Positions 39,858-48,483 of a stretch of DNA of 64,000 bases are shown in pieces. Within the stretch, counting starts at the first letter, position 1; each line of letters opens with the position of its first letter. The notes under the pieces were generated by a model that saw only the letters and a program-made list of their open reading frames with translations, had not been told where the DNA came from and did no database searches. The position numbers and the translations under genes are program-made. Source of the DNA: Mucilaginibacter sp. (GTDB lineage Bacteria; Bacteroidota; Bacteroidia; Sphingobacteriales; Sphingobacteriaceae); contig NZ_JANYGQ010000021.1 in the NCBI RefSeq assembly GCF_025359345.1, positions 1 to 64,000 of the forward strand, in the 5' to 3' direction.

Positions 39858-41490
39858 TTGGTTCCCTGGGCACAGTTATAGGCGTAACCTGTTCCCAGTT
39901 AGCCCGAAGGGTTATGGGGGTCTCATCTATCCAAATATTTTCGGGTTGCTGTTTCAGCTTCACATTGCCGCTATCCCATCTACCGTTGTTGTTAGCGTCA
40001 TAAATCACTTTAACATTGTACTTCCCTGTTAAGTAGTTTTTATAAACCAATGATGCAGTTTTATGTATAGCATCGCTGCGTAAAAGTTGTTTATTTTCGT
40101 TATATAACTCAACAATGTATGATTTACCGGTATCTGAGACGGTAACTGCGAGGGTAAGCAGGCTGTAATTTTCCTGCTTATCTATTGTGAATTTTTTTAC
40201 AGGGGGACGTTTATTTTTTTCTCCATAAATATCAGTTACAGCACTGTTTTCGATGGTGAGTGTATAATTGTCATTTTGCTTCCAGCGATATTTCAATACC
40301 AGGTTTCTCAGGTCGGTGGTATCTTTCTGTATGGTATAATTACTTGCTTCTGCAGAATCTTCTTTCAAACTAAAAAGGTTGCTATCAAAATTCTCAATAG
40401 GATAATTTGATTTTATAATGAGGTCGGTTCCCGGTTTAAGATGATTATCGTTGGTAATATTATAACTGAAATAAATAGTACGGCTATAGGTTTCTTTTAA
40501 ACGTTTCCGAAAGTAAACGGTATCGATAGGTTTATTTTTATCGAGTATAGCAACACTCAGGGAGTCGAATGCCAGGTTACGCATAAACAAACTTACGGTG
40601 TCGTGAGTGGGGGTAAAGTTTGCAATTTTGTACTTGTCGAAATCGGCGGGATATAGAATCTTTAAAGAAGGGTTATCCGGTCTGCGATTAAATGTCATTA
40701 CCATCCGGCTGTCGGCGTCACTTCTTCGCTCAACCCTGAATTTGGCCGGCGCTTGTTTAAATAGCTTTAATTCAATATTTGCGCTGTCACGTTCCAGGTG
40801 GATAATCTTTTTACTAAAAGCAATAAGTTCATCGTCCTTATTATAAATTTTATCAGGGGCCTGTTCTTTCAAAGCGTAGATACGATAATCGTCGGGATGC
40901 AGGTTGTTTAAAGAAAAATTACCGGCGCTGTCGGTTGTCGCGTAAATGCTTGGTTTCTTTTTGCCAAATAAAAGCGAATCCTGTTTTAATGTAAAAAGCA
41001 TAACCGTGGCATCTTTTTCTTTTAGCCCGGTGGATGTATTAAACACGGTTCCCGAAACACTCAATGAATCGATGTGTTCGCCGGTTGAAAAAACGTACGT
41101 AAAGTTTTTTAAAACGTTCGACTCATTTACGTCGCCGATAGCTTTACCAAAATTTATTACGTAGGTCGTATTTTTTTCCAGCGTGTCTTTAAGATTTATA
41201 ATTAAGCTCTTGTCTTTTATTTTATACTCGGGTAATTTAGCCGGGGTAGGGCTCATGGTAACTTCCGAGTAGGTATTTGTCATTCTAAAATATTCGTCAA
41301 AATCGAGCTTGATTGTTTTCGCCGAAAAATGCCGGGTCATATTTTCCGGGGTCGCCTTCAATAATTTTGGTGGATCGTGGTCGCGTGGCCCACCCTGGGG
41401 TAATTGGCGGTTTGCACACCCAAAACTGAGTAAAATGGCACAAAAAACACAAAATAGTAACCCGGAAAAAGGCGGCTTTTTATTTAACAT
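39847..41490 (-). CDS. lipoprotein with Ig-like and carboxypeptidase-regulatory-like domains
   Basis: A 547-residue lipoprotein; the signal peptide ends at LLSFGC (Cys25), followed by ANRQLPQGGPRDHDPPKL, the typical start of Bacteroidota SbsA/Big_5 Ig-like proteins. Residues 35-135 are an Ig-like domain (KTIKLDFDEYF, VTMSPTPAKLPEYKIKDKSL). After it comes a carboxypeptidase-regulatory-like domain (VSGTVFNTSTGLKEKDATVMLF at about 145-166), then beta-rich repeats to the C-terminus, which ends in a WDSGNVKLKQQPENIW motif. Probably an outer-membrane or surface assembly factor; function unknown. Confidence 0.8.
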   Translation of the reverse strand: MLNKKPPFSGLLFCVFCAILLSFGCANRQLPQGGPRDHDPPKLLKATPENMTRHFSAKTIKLDFDEYFRMTNTYSEVTMSPTPAKLPEYKIKDKSLIINLKDTLEKNTTYVINFGKAIGDVNESNVLKNFTYVFSTGEHIDSLSVSGTVFNTSTGLKEKDATVMLFTLKQDSLLFGKKKPSIYATTDSAGNFSLNNLHPDDYRIYALKEQAPDKIYNKDDELIAFSKKIIHLERDSANIELKLFKQAPAKFRVERRSDADSRMVMTFNRRPDNPSLKILYPADFDKYKIANFTPTHDTVSLFMRNLAFDSLSVAILDKNKPIDTVYFRKRLKETYSRTIYFSYNITNDNHLKPGTDLIIKSNYPIENFDSNLFSLKEDSAEASNYTIQKDTTDLRNLVLKYRWKQNDNYTLTIENSAVTDIYGEKNKRPPVKKFTIDKQENYSLLTLAVTVSDTGKSYIVELYNENKQLLRSDAIHKTASLVYKNYLTGKYNVKVIYDANNNGRWDSGNVKLKQQPENIWIDETPITLRANWEQVTPITVPREPTTP

Positions 41491-41607
41491 GGTTTTTAAA
41501 CGCTATAATCGATTTTTTTATTTTGACGAGCTGTAATATTAAAAATTTAAAATAATTAATCTAACGAGAAATTTTTATAAATGGCTAATTATCAATTAAT
41601 TATAGTA

Positions 41608-43470
41608 CTATCTGGTGATGTGAACCATTAAAACCGATATGTCCGACGGTGTTACCCCCGAAATCCTGGATGCCTGCCCTAAAGTGCGTGGTTTTATTTT
41701 CATCAATTTTTCACGCGCCTCTTTCGACAGGGAAACCAGGTGGTTGTAATCGAAGCCGGGGTTTATTTCCTTGTCTTCCATTTTCTTCATCTTGGCCACA
41801 ATCTCCAGTTCTTTTTCAAAATAGCTTTCATATTTAATTTTAATTTCTGCTTGTTCTATTGTTTCTTTATCGTAGACAGACAGCAACTCATTAAGTGATG
41901 TATCCGCCTTACGCAAATCTTCAAAACCAATTTGTGGGCGACTTATTAAATTAAACAGTTTTGTGTTTTGGGTAAGGGAACTGGTGTCAAGGCTTTCAAG
42001 CAAAGAATTAACGTCGGCCGGTGCTATTGATTTTGATCGGGTATAGGCAACTATTTCGTCGGAGTTTTTTATTTTGTTGTTTACTTTTTCAAGCCGCGCG
42101 TCATTGACCAAACCAAGTTCATGGCCTATTGGGCTCAACCGAATATCGGCATTGTCTTGCCTTAATAATAAACGATGTTCAGCCCGCGATGTAAACATGC
42201 GGTAAGGCTCTTCGGTTCCTTTGGTCACCAGGTCATCAATCAATACACCGATGTATGACTCAGAACGCTTCATAATGAGTTCGTGCTTATCATGGATTTT
42301 TTGATGAGCGTTAATACCCGCAATGAAACCCTGTGATGCGGCTTCCTCGTAGCCTGTTGTTCCATTAATTTGCCCGGCGAAATATAGATTGCTTATCAAT
42401 TTTGTTTCGAGTGTTAAGCCAAGTTGGGTAGGGGGAAAGTAGTCGTACTCTATGGCGTAGCCCGGCCTGAACATTTTTGCTTTTTCAAATCCGGGTATTT
42501 GTATCAGTGCTTTATATTGTATATCCTCTGGTAGTGAGGTGGAAAATCCATTAACATAAATTTCGACGGTATCCCAACCTTCAGGCTCAACAAAAATCTG
42601 ATGGCGGTCACGCTCTGCAAAGCGGTTTATTTTATCTTCGATTGATGGGCAATACCTGGGGCCTAATCCTTTTATACGCCCGGTAAACATGGGTGACTTT
42701 TCGAAACCCTCTTTTAATGTTTCGTGTACGGCTGTGTTGGTATAGGTTATCCAGCAGCAGCGTTGTTCTTTTGGTTGTTCAACGTCGGTAAATGAAAAGC
42801 GGCCACGTTCTTCGTCTCCCCATTGTTCTTCCATTAAGCTATAGTTCAGGCTGCGACCATCAACACGGGGAGGGGTACCGGTCTTCATCCTGCCGGATTC
42901 GAAACCTAATTCAACCAATTGCTCCGTTAGGCCGGTAGCTGCTTTCTCTGCAGTACGACCACCTCCAAACCTTTTCTCGCCTATATGTATTAATCCATTC
43001 AAGAATGTGCCATTGGTTAGTACTACAGCATCGGCTTCGATCTCAATACCCAGTGATGTTTTTACGCCGGAAATGGTGTTGTTTTTTACTAATAGAGAAG
43101 TAACCGTATCCTGCCAGAAGTCGACATTAGGTATGCGTTCTAAAGCCAGGCGCCATTCTTCCGCGAAGCGCATGCGGTCACTTTGTGCACGCGGACTCCA
43201 CATGGCGGGGCCTTTCGAGCGGTTGAGCATACGGAACTGAACCGAAGTTTTATCTGTGATAATTCCGGAGTAACCCCCCATAGCATCAATCTCGCGCACT
43301 ATTTGCCCTTTAGCAACTCCGCCCATAGCAGGATTACAGCTCATTTGCGCTATAACCCCCATGTTCATAGTGATTAATAGTACAGATGAGCCAAGATTGG
43401 CCGCTGCCGCAGCTGCTTCGCAACCGGCGTGACCGGCGCCTACAACTATTACATTATACTTTTTAAACAT
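41608..43470 (-). CDS. mnmG: tRNA uridine-5-carboxymethylaminomethyl modification enzyme
   Basis: A 620-residue FAD protein that, with MnmE, modifies U34 of several tRNAs. It has FAD-binding [19 protein letters not shown] near the N-terminus, [22 protein letters not shown] (conserved Cys), and [30 protein letters not shown] further on, with the C-terminal helical domain intact. The start is placed at 43470 (MFKKYNV). A longer open frame (MFHVEHIIK...) would include translation of a parS palindrome and is rejected. It is followed in the same operon direction by no gene within 100 bases. Confidence 0.92.
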   Translation of the reverse strand: MFKKYNVIVVGAGHAGCEAAAAAANLGSSVLLITMNMGVIAQMSCNPAMGGVAKGQIVREIDAMGGYSGIITDKTSVQFRMLNRSKGPAMWSPRAQSDRMRFAEEWRLALERIPNVDFWQDTVTSLLVKNNTISGVKTSLGIEIEADAVVLTNGTFLNGLIHIGEKRFGGGRTAEKAATGLTEQLVELGFESGRMKTGTPPRVDGRSLNYSLMEEQWGDEERGRFSFTDVEQPKEQRCCWITYTNTAVHETLKEGFEKSPMFTGRIKGLGPRYCPSIEDKINRFAERDRHQIFVEPEGWDTVEIYVNGFSTSLPEDIQYKALIQIPGFEKAKMFRPGYAIEYDYFPPTQLGLTLETKLISNLYFAGQINGTTGYEEAASQGFIAGINAHQKIHDKHELIMKRSESYIGVLIDDLVTKGTEEPYRMFTSRAEHRLLLRQDNADIRLSPIGHELGLVNDARLEKVNNKIKNSDEIVAYTRSKSIAPADVNSLLESLDTSSLTQNTKLFNLISRPQIGFEDLRKADTSLNELLSVYDKETIEQAEIKIKYESYFEKELEIVAKMKKMEDKEINPGFDYNHLVSLSKEAREKLMKIKPRTLGQASRISGVTPSDISVLMVHITR

Positions 43471-43480
43471 TTTAATTATA

Positions 43481-43496
43481 TGTTCCACGTGGAACA
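43481..43496. promoter_or_regulatory. parS-like palindrome 1
   Basis: TGTTCCACGTGGAACA is a perfect 16-base palindrome identical in form to the parS site recognised by ParB/Spo0J (the consensus is TGTTtCACGTGaAACA; the C/G variant is also used). It lies between mnmG and the 85-residue gene, 29 bases from a second copy. Confidence 0.85.
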
Positions 43497-43504
43497 TGTT
43501 TTAA

Positions 43505-43762
43505 TTATTGATCTTTTTCTGTCGATGTTCCACGTGGAACATTAAACAATGATAGCAGAGCTACGAATCCCCAAACACCTTCCAGTATAACAAAGGGGTA
43601 AAACTTTATTAAATAAGATGAAAGGCAACATATTCCCGCACCTATAAAATTGATTAAACTATAAGTTTTACTCTGGGAGGGTAGCTTTTTATATAAATTT
43701 AGTAAAAAGGCTACGAGTAATATTATTACACCAATAGAGGCCAATACATCCGAAGTTTTCAT
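43505..43762 (-). CDS. small membrane protein next to mnmG
   Basis: An 85-residue inner-membrane protein with three short hydrophobic segments (VLASIGVIILLVAFLLNLY, LINFIGAGICCLSSYLI, FVILEGVWGFVALLSLF); it resembles the CBU_0592-type small membrane proteins. The C-terminus (FNVPRGTSTEKDQ) is read through the second parS palindrome (43526-43541), so its end is determined by that site. It is 2 bases from the ABC-F gene in the same direction. Confidence 0.65.
   Translation of the reverse strand: MKTSDVLASIGVIILLVAFLLNLYKKLPSQSKTYSLINFIGAGICCLSSYLIKFYPFVILEGVWGFVALLSLFNVPRGTSTEKDQ
43526..43541. promoter_or_regulatory. parS-like palindrome 2
   Basis: A second exact TGTTCCACGTGGAACA, 45 bases from the first in the same arrangement. 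It lies inside the last codons of the 85-residue gene. Two sites so close usually mark a centre of chromosome segregation. Confidence 0.85.
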
Positions 43763-43764
43763 AG

Positions 43765-45627
43765 TTAAGCCTCTTTTAATTCTGTTAACTCAATCCAACG
43801 GAAGCTTTTTTCATCCAGTTGGCTATTTAGTGTTTGTATTTGCTGTAGTATTTCGTTTAATTTCGCCGGCTGTATACCTACCACATTAAGCGCATCATTC
43901 CGTTCTTTTAATTGTTTTTCAATTGATGCTATCTCGCTTTCGAGGTTATCCAGTTCTTTTTGCTCCTTGAAATTAAGTTTATTCTTTTTTACTTCTGCCT
44001 TGGGTGTTTCAATAACGGGGTTGCGCTTGTTTTGTTGCTTGTTTTCTTCCAGCTCAAGCCTGTACGAGGAGTAATTTCCATTGTATATTTTTACATGGCC
44101 GCCGTCTTCCATAATAAAAAGCTGGTCGGTTAACTTATCGAGTAAGTACCTGTCGTGCGATACTATCATTAGAACACCGGTGTAGTTGGTTAAAAATTCT
44201 TCCAGTACGTTCAGTGTATCGATATCAAGGTCATTTGTCGGCTCATCCAGGATAAGAAAATTTGGATTTTTCATCAGGATACTCATCAACTGCAAACGTT
44301 TTTTCTCGCCGCCGCTTAGTTTTGATATAAATCCATACTGTTTGGCCGGGGGAAAAAGGAACAATGTGAGTAGGGCAGAGGCAGAGATTAACTTGCCGTC
44401 GGCCATAGTAATAAACTCAGCTACGTTTTTTACGATATCGATAACGCGCTCGTCTTCTTTAAAAGTTATTCCCTGCTGATGAAAATATCCAATTACAGTA
44501 GTCTCTCCTTTGTCTATTACACCCTTATCAGGTTCCAGGCCACCGGTTATTAAGTTTAGCAGCGTTGATTTACCACTACCGTTTTTTCCGGCTAAACCAA
44601 TCCGGTCACCTTTTTTGAATATATAGCTGAAGTTGTTTATGAAAGTTTGGCCGCGGAATGCCTTATAGAGGTGGTTCATCTCCATAATTTTATTTCCCTG
44701 GCGCGCTGTTTTCACACTTAATTCAACTTTTTGCTTAGCGCCACCATTTTTGGTTTTCTCCTCCAAATCGTAAAAGGCATCAATACGCGCTTTTGATTTG
44801 GTACCCCGGGCTTGTGGCTGACGGCGCATCCACTCCAGCTCTTTGCGTAATAAATTACTGTTTTTTTGGAAAGATGCTTCATCAGCACTTTCGCGTTCCG
44901 CCTTTTTTTCTAAATAATAGCCGTAGTTGCCTACATAGGGGATTATCTTACCCTTATCTATCTCTAAAATTTCGTTACACACATTATCCAGGAAGTACCT
45001 GTCGTGGGTAACCATCAGGATGGTTTTTGAGCCGTCAGTCAGTAATTTCTCCAGCCATTCAATGGTGTCTATATCCAAATGGTTGGTTGGCTCATCCAAA
45101 ATGTAGATGTCCGGATCTTCTATCAATAGCTTAGCAAGTGCCAAACGTTTCTTCTGACCACCTGATAGTGTATTTATTTTTTGATTAAGGTGATGAATAT
45201 CCAACCGGCCCAAAATGGTCTTTATTTTATATTCATATTCCCAGGCATCCACATTGCTCATTTCTTCCATCACATTGGCGATGGCCTTTTCGTTTTCAGG
45301 GTCGTTTTCCAGCAATTCTTCATACTTGCGTATCATTTGCTGCTGAATATCGTCCGCGTGGAAGATATAGTCGCTTATAGTTACTGCATCTTTAAACCAG
45401 GGGTCTTGTTCCAGATAGCCCAGGTTTAAATCGCGCATTTGGGCAACTTTGCCCTCGGTTGGTTTTAAGCTACCGGACAGTAGTTTTAAAAGCGTGGTTT
45501 TCCCCGCTCCGTTAATGCCCACAAGGGCTACGCGACGGCCACGGTTAATGCCGATGGACACATTTCTGAAAAGCCAGTGGTCGTGAAAGGAGTGACCTAA
45601 ATTTTCTGCTGATATATAATTACTCAC
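43765..45627 (-). CDS. ABC-F family ATP-binding protein (Uup-like)
   Basis: A 620-residue protein with two ABC modules and no membrane domain, of the ABC-F class that acts on ribosomes. Module 1 has Walker A GINGAGKTTLLKLLSG (38-53), signature LSGGQKKRLALAKLL and Walker B DIYILDEPTNHLDI; module 2 has GKNGSGKSTLLNLITG, LSGGEKKRLQLMSIL and FLILDEPTNDLDI. The C-terminus (from about 550) is a coiled-coil extension, which fits Uup. The start codon is GTG at 45627 and overlaps the stop of the next upstream gene (GTGA), so translation may be coupled. Confidence 0.88.
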   Translation of the reverse strand: MSNYISAENLGHSFHDHWLFRNVSIGINRGRRVALVGINGAGKTTLLKLLSGSLKPTEGKVAQMRDLNLGYLEQDPWFKDAVTISDYIFHADDIQQQMIRKYEELLENDPENEKAIANVMEEMSNVDAWEYEYKIKTILGRLDIHHLNQKINTLSGGQKKRLALAKLLIEDPDIYILDEPTNHLDIDTIEWLEKLLTDGSKTILMVTHDRYFLDNVCNEILEIDKGKIIPYVGNYGYYLEKKAERESADEASFQKNSNLLRKELEWMRRQPQARGTKSKARIDAFYDLEEKTKNGGAKQKVELSVKTARQGNKIMEMNHLYKAFRGQTFINNFSYIFKKGDRIGLAGKNGSGKSTLLNLITGGLEPDKGVIDKGETTVIGYFHQQGITFKEDERVIDIVKNVAEFITMADGKLISASALLTLFLFPPAKQYGFISKLSGGEKKRLQLMSILMKNPNFLILDEPTNDLDIDTLNVLEEFLTNYTGVLMIVSHDRYLLDKLTDQLFIMEDGGHVKIYNGNYSSYRLELEENKQQNKRNPVIETPKAEVKKNKLNFKEQKELDNLESEIASIEKQLKERNDALNVVGIQPAKLNEILQQIQTLNSQLDEKSFRWIELTELKEA

Positions 45628-46279
45628 GCTAGTTCTTTTATTTTATCTGAAGGGTAAATGTGTACCCCTGGTTCATTCTTTAATGATTGATTGTACATGG
45701 CTTTTGCAACTGTGGCAGCAGCTATGCTCTTGTATTTTCTTAAACTTCCAAACAACAGTGGGTCGACTAACTTCATCACTACTGAAAAGAAACTTTCCAT
45801 TGGCCTGCTCTCGTTCCGCTTACCTGCTAAAAATGATGGCCGGTAAATATGCAATCCAGGCAATCCGACCTTAATAATATCCTGCTCCGTTTCGCCTTTC
45901 ATTTTTGTATAAAAATTAGACGAACCAGCGTCGGCGCCAATTGCCGACACTAAATGGTATTGGCTTATGTTATTAGCCAGGCCAATTTGCGCCAATTGCA
46001 GCGGATAATCATGGTCAATCTTCCGGTATTCGGTTAAGTCAGGCGTTTTTTTCCGGTTGAACCAAGACAGCAAAACAGCGTATCGCCTGTAATTGCTGCC
46101 GAATAGTGATGCAACCTATTAAAATCAACAACCAATTGTGTTAACTTAGGGTGTTTTAGCGATAATTCCTTTCGCACTAAAATTAAAACCTCATCATAGC
46201 CGGGCGAAGAGAGTAAAATATTTAAAAGTTCGCCGCCCACTAATCCGCCTGCACCCACCACTATAGCCTTGTTAACCAT
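45624..46279 (-). pseudogene. NAD(P)-binding Rossmann-fold oxidoreductase, frameshifted
   Basis: The N-terminal half (46279 back to 46047) reads MVNKAIVVGAGGLVGGELLN..., an NAD(P)-binding GAGGLVGG Rossmann start, to LFCCLGSTGKK. The C-terminal half continues in another frame as TPDLTEYRKIDHDYPLQLAQ..., ending at 45624. Homologues of the HTATIP2/NAD-dependent epimerase-like group read straight through (LGTTRKKTPDLTEYRKIDHDY). The break lies in an A7 run (46046-46052 on the plus strand as T7): one extra A, or a -1 slip on the A-AAA-AAA heptamer, restores the frame without losing a residue. It could be a real frameshift, a sequencing error or programmed frameshifting. The start at 46279 is supported by the promoter at 46298. 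Confidence 0.75.
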
Positions 46280-46297
46280 TTGGCACCCAATTTTTTG

Positions 46298-46305
46298 CAA
46301 AAATA
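46298..46305 (-). promoter_or_regulatory. -7 box of the frameshifted Rossmann gene operon
   Basis: Minus-strand TATTTTTG, then GCA, 18 bases before the start codon at 46279. It is the same box as in thiL, the O-methyltransferase gene and ffh. Confidence 0.5.
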
Positions 46306-46646
46306 CGAATAATTAAACTGGACTATCTATCGGTATTTTAAACAGGACTGGCTGTTTTATAAGGGAATTGCTATGAAACACTATTTATACGATCCTTGAA
46401 ATTGTATATAAACAATTGATTTACAGAATATTATAAAATATTTAGAGCTAAACAACTTTACTTGTTCTTCCGGAGATGCGGGTATCAAACAGATTTAATG
46501 AAAGATAGCAAAACAAAATAAGCGATATGCTGACACTGTTTTGACAGCACTGCATATTCAATCACCCCAGTCGGCATAACTGTTTTGTTCTAAAATAAGC
46601 TTAAATATTGTAGTTCAAACCGGTAGATTCAAGCTAAATATCGCAT
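46306..46646. other. non-coding gap before ruvC
   Basis: About 340 bases without a convincing gene between the Rossmann-gene promoter and the ruvC stop. It is AT-rich with no repeat-family copy; a weak dyad gatatgctgacactg / cagcactgcatat is seen at 46526-46560. It may hold a promoter or a terminator of ruvC, but none is clear. Confidence 0.35.
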
Positions 46647-47216
46647 TCACACAATCCGCTTCTTATTGTCCTGCACAAAAGTATCCCAGCCGGAGTATGA
46701 TTTTTTGCTGCCACCGCCTTTGCCCGTGGGTACGCGCTGGAATGAATGACAAACAGCCACTGCCAGTCCATCTGTAGCATCAAGAAAATCGGGAGTTTCG
46801 GTAAATTTGAGCAGGGTTTGCAGCATGGCGGCAACCTGCTCTTTTGTGGCGTTGCCATTACCGGTGATGGATTGTTTTATCTTTCGTGGCGCGTATTCGG
46901 TAATATCCAAATTCCGCGACAGTGCGGCTGCAATAGCCATGCCCTGGGCCCGGCCAAGCTTCAGCATCACCTGTATGTTTTTACCATAAAACGGGGCCTC
47001 AATGGCCAGGCAATCCGGGTTGTAGTTATCAATAAGAGCGACGGTTTTTTCAAAAATGCGCTGCAGCTTCAGCATGTGGTCGTCAATTTTTTCCATCTTC
47101 ACCACACCAAGGCTTATCAGTTCAATTTTAGTGCCTACCTCTTTTACCAGGCCGTAGCCCATTACCGCGGTGCCGGGGTCGATGCCTAGTATTATTCGTT
47201 CTTTTTTGGTCTCCAT
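46647..47216 (-). CDS. ruvC: crossover junction endodeoxyribonuclease RuvC
   Basis: A 189-residue resolvase that cuts Holliday junctions with RuvAB. It shows GIDPGTAVMGYG (Asp13), LAIEAPFYGKNIQVMLKLGRAQG (Glu of EAPF) and DATDGLAVAVCHSFQR (two Asp), the full catalytic set. The leader contains a nearly exact tandem word, agttggcagtttt twice, right before the start. No ruvA or ruvB is adjacent. Confidence 0.95.
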   Translation of the reverse strand: METKKERIILGIDPGTAVMGYGLVKEVGTKIELISLGVVKMEKIDDHMLKLQRIFEKTVALIDNYNPDCLAIEAPFYGKNIQVMLKLGRAQGMAIAAALSRNLDITEYAPRKIKQSITGNGNATKEQVAAMLQTLLKFTETPDFLDATDGLAVAVCHSFQRVPTGKGGGSKKSYSGWDTFVQDNKKRIV

Positions 47217-47330
47217 GCTTTAAGTTGGCAGTTTTGAGTTGGCAGTTTTACAGTGAAAAAATGCTTGAATGCCAGGTGCGGACCGGCAACTGCAAACTAC
47301 GGCATTTTTTGGTGGGAATAAAACTGCATT

Positions 47331-47969
47331 TTATACCGAAGGGCTTTCCAGTACCGATGTATACTCCGAACGGCTTACTATTCTCGCACCCATCGATTCC
47401 AAATGCGGGGTGTGTACCTGGCAATCTATCAAATTATATTTCCCGCTTTTGCACAAGTAAATCAGCGCGGTCTTTGAGGCATTGCTTACTTTGCTAAACA
47501 TGCTTTCGCCGCAAAAAACGTTGTTTACTTGTACCCCATACAAGCCGCCAACCAGTTCGCCATTCTCCCATACCTCAACAGAATGGGCATAGCCTTTTTT
47601 ATTAAGGGTGATGTATGCGGCCTGCATGTCTGCCGTTATCCACGTACCGTCCTGGCCTGGGCGCGGGGCTTTTGAACAGGCTGCTATAACCGCTTCAAAA
47701 GCTTTATTTATGGTGATGCTAAACCTGCCCGATTTTAACACCCGCTGCATTGATTTTGACACCTTCAATTCATCCGGGTAAAGCACAAACCGCTCGTGCG
47801 GCGAAAACCACAGGATCGGTTCGTCCTCGCTGTACCAGGGGAAAATGCCATTTTGATAGGCCAACATCAGGCGTTCGGTCGATAAATCGCCGCCGATAGC
47901 CAGCAAGCCATCATCCTCGGCTAAAGCCGGGTTGGGAAACAGCAAACGTTCATCGAGCCTGAAAATCAT
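47331..47969 (-). CDS. aat: leucyl/phenylalanyl-tRNA--protein transferase
   Basis: A 212-residue enzyme that adds Leu or Phe from tRNA to proteins with N-terminal Arg or Lys, marking them for ClpS/ClpAP degradation. It has FPNPALAEDDGLLAIGGDLS, GIFPWYSEDEPILWFSPHERFVL and the middle motif GGLYGVQVNNVFCGESMFSKV, all diagnostic. Length is normal. It is preceded by a 148-residue membrane protein gene that overlaps it by 20 bases and was probably inserted in front (27-bp direct repeats flank it). Confidence 0.93.
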   Translation of the reverse strand: MIFRLDERLLFPNPALAEDDGLLAIGGDLSTERLMLAYQNGIFPWYSEDEPILWFSPHERFVLYPDELKVSKSMQRVLKSGRFSITINKAFEAVIAACSKAPRPGQDGTWITADMQAAYITLNKKGYAHSVEVWENGELVGGLYGVQVNNVFCGESMFSKVSNASKTALIYLCKSGKYNLIDCQVHTPHLESMGARIVSRSEYTSVLESPSV

Positions 47970-48396
47970 CAGGCAAATTTACGCCTTGCGCTTTATTACC
48001 CGCTTTAATAATTGTGCTTAATTTTTTATGAGTAAAAAAATTCAATATCGTATAAACCAGGAATCCGATCGAGAAAAATATGCCGGTATCTAAAGATTGT
48101 GAGAAAATATATGTTATTAAAACAATTAAGACAGCAATACCTATGGCAATTAACGCCTTAAACAGGTTTTTGAGTCGATATAAAACCCTAAACAAGGTGA
48201 TTTGCAAAACAATACCTATAAACAAAAGAAAACAGAACGCCAAAATAAATCCACCACCGGGAAGGAAATCAACCAGGCTTCTGTTTTGTTTAAAATAAAG
48301 ATCTTCCACAAAACTTACAACGTCGCAAAGGAATAATACGCCTAATACTCCAACTACTGAGCAAGTTATACCCAACAATGCTTTTTTCTGATTCAT
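47950..48396 (-). CDS. hypothetical four-helix membrane protein
   Basis: A 148-residue inner-membrane protein with four hydrophobic segments (7-27, 48-68, 82-103 and about 105-125). No family is recognised. Its last 20 bases overlap the aat start. The C-terminal codons (NKAQGVNL...) come from a 27-base sequence that is an exact copy of the end of the next DUF3857 gene, read in another frame, which suggests that this gene was inserted with its flanks duplicated. Confidence 0.55.
   Translation of the reverse strand: MNQKKALLGITCSVVGVLGVLFLCDVVSFVEDLYFKQNRSLVDFLPGGGFILAFCFLLFIGIVLQITLFRVLYRLKNLFKALIAIGIAVLIVLITYIFSQSLDTGIFFSIGFLVYTILNFFTHKKLSTIIKAGNKAQGVNLPDDFQAR
47974..48000. repeat. 27-bp direct repeat, copy 1
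   Basis: Begins caaatttacgccttgcgct and is identical to 48457-48483, 483 bases away, with a 148-residue gene between. The second copy encodes the stop of the DUF3857 gene. Confidence 0.85.
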
Positions 48397-48456
48397 CGGT
48401 TAGTTTTCTTCAAATCAAGCATCAATTTTGTTAAAAATTCCGGTAATCAACAGTAT

Positions 48457-48483
48457 CAAATTTACGCCTTGCGCTTTATTACC
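48457..48483. repeat. 27-bp direct repeat, copy 2
   Basis: Exact copy of 47974-48000. In this position it contains the stop codon and last codons (KRKA) of the DUF3857 gene at 48462-50393. Confidence 0.85.

Noticed and set aside
43471..43497. N-terminal extension MFHVEHIIK of MnmG
   Set aside because: It is the translation of a parS palindrome; the start at 43470 gives the normal MnmG N-terminus.
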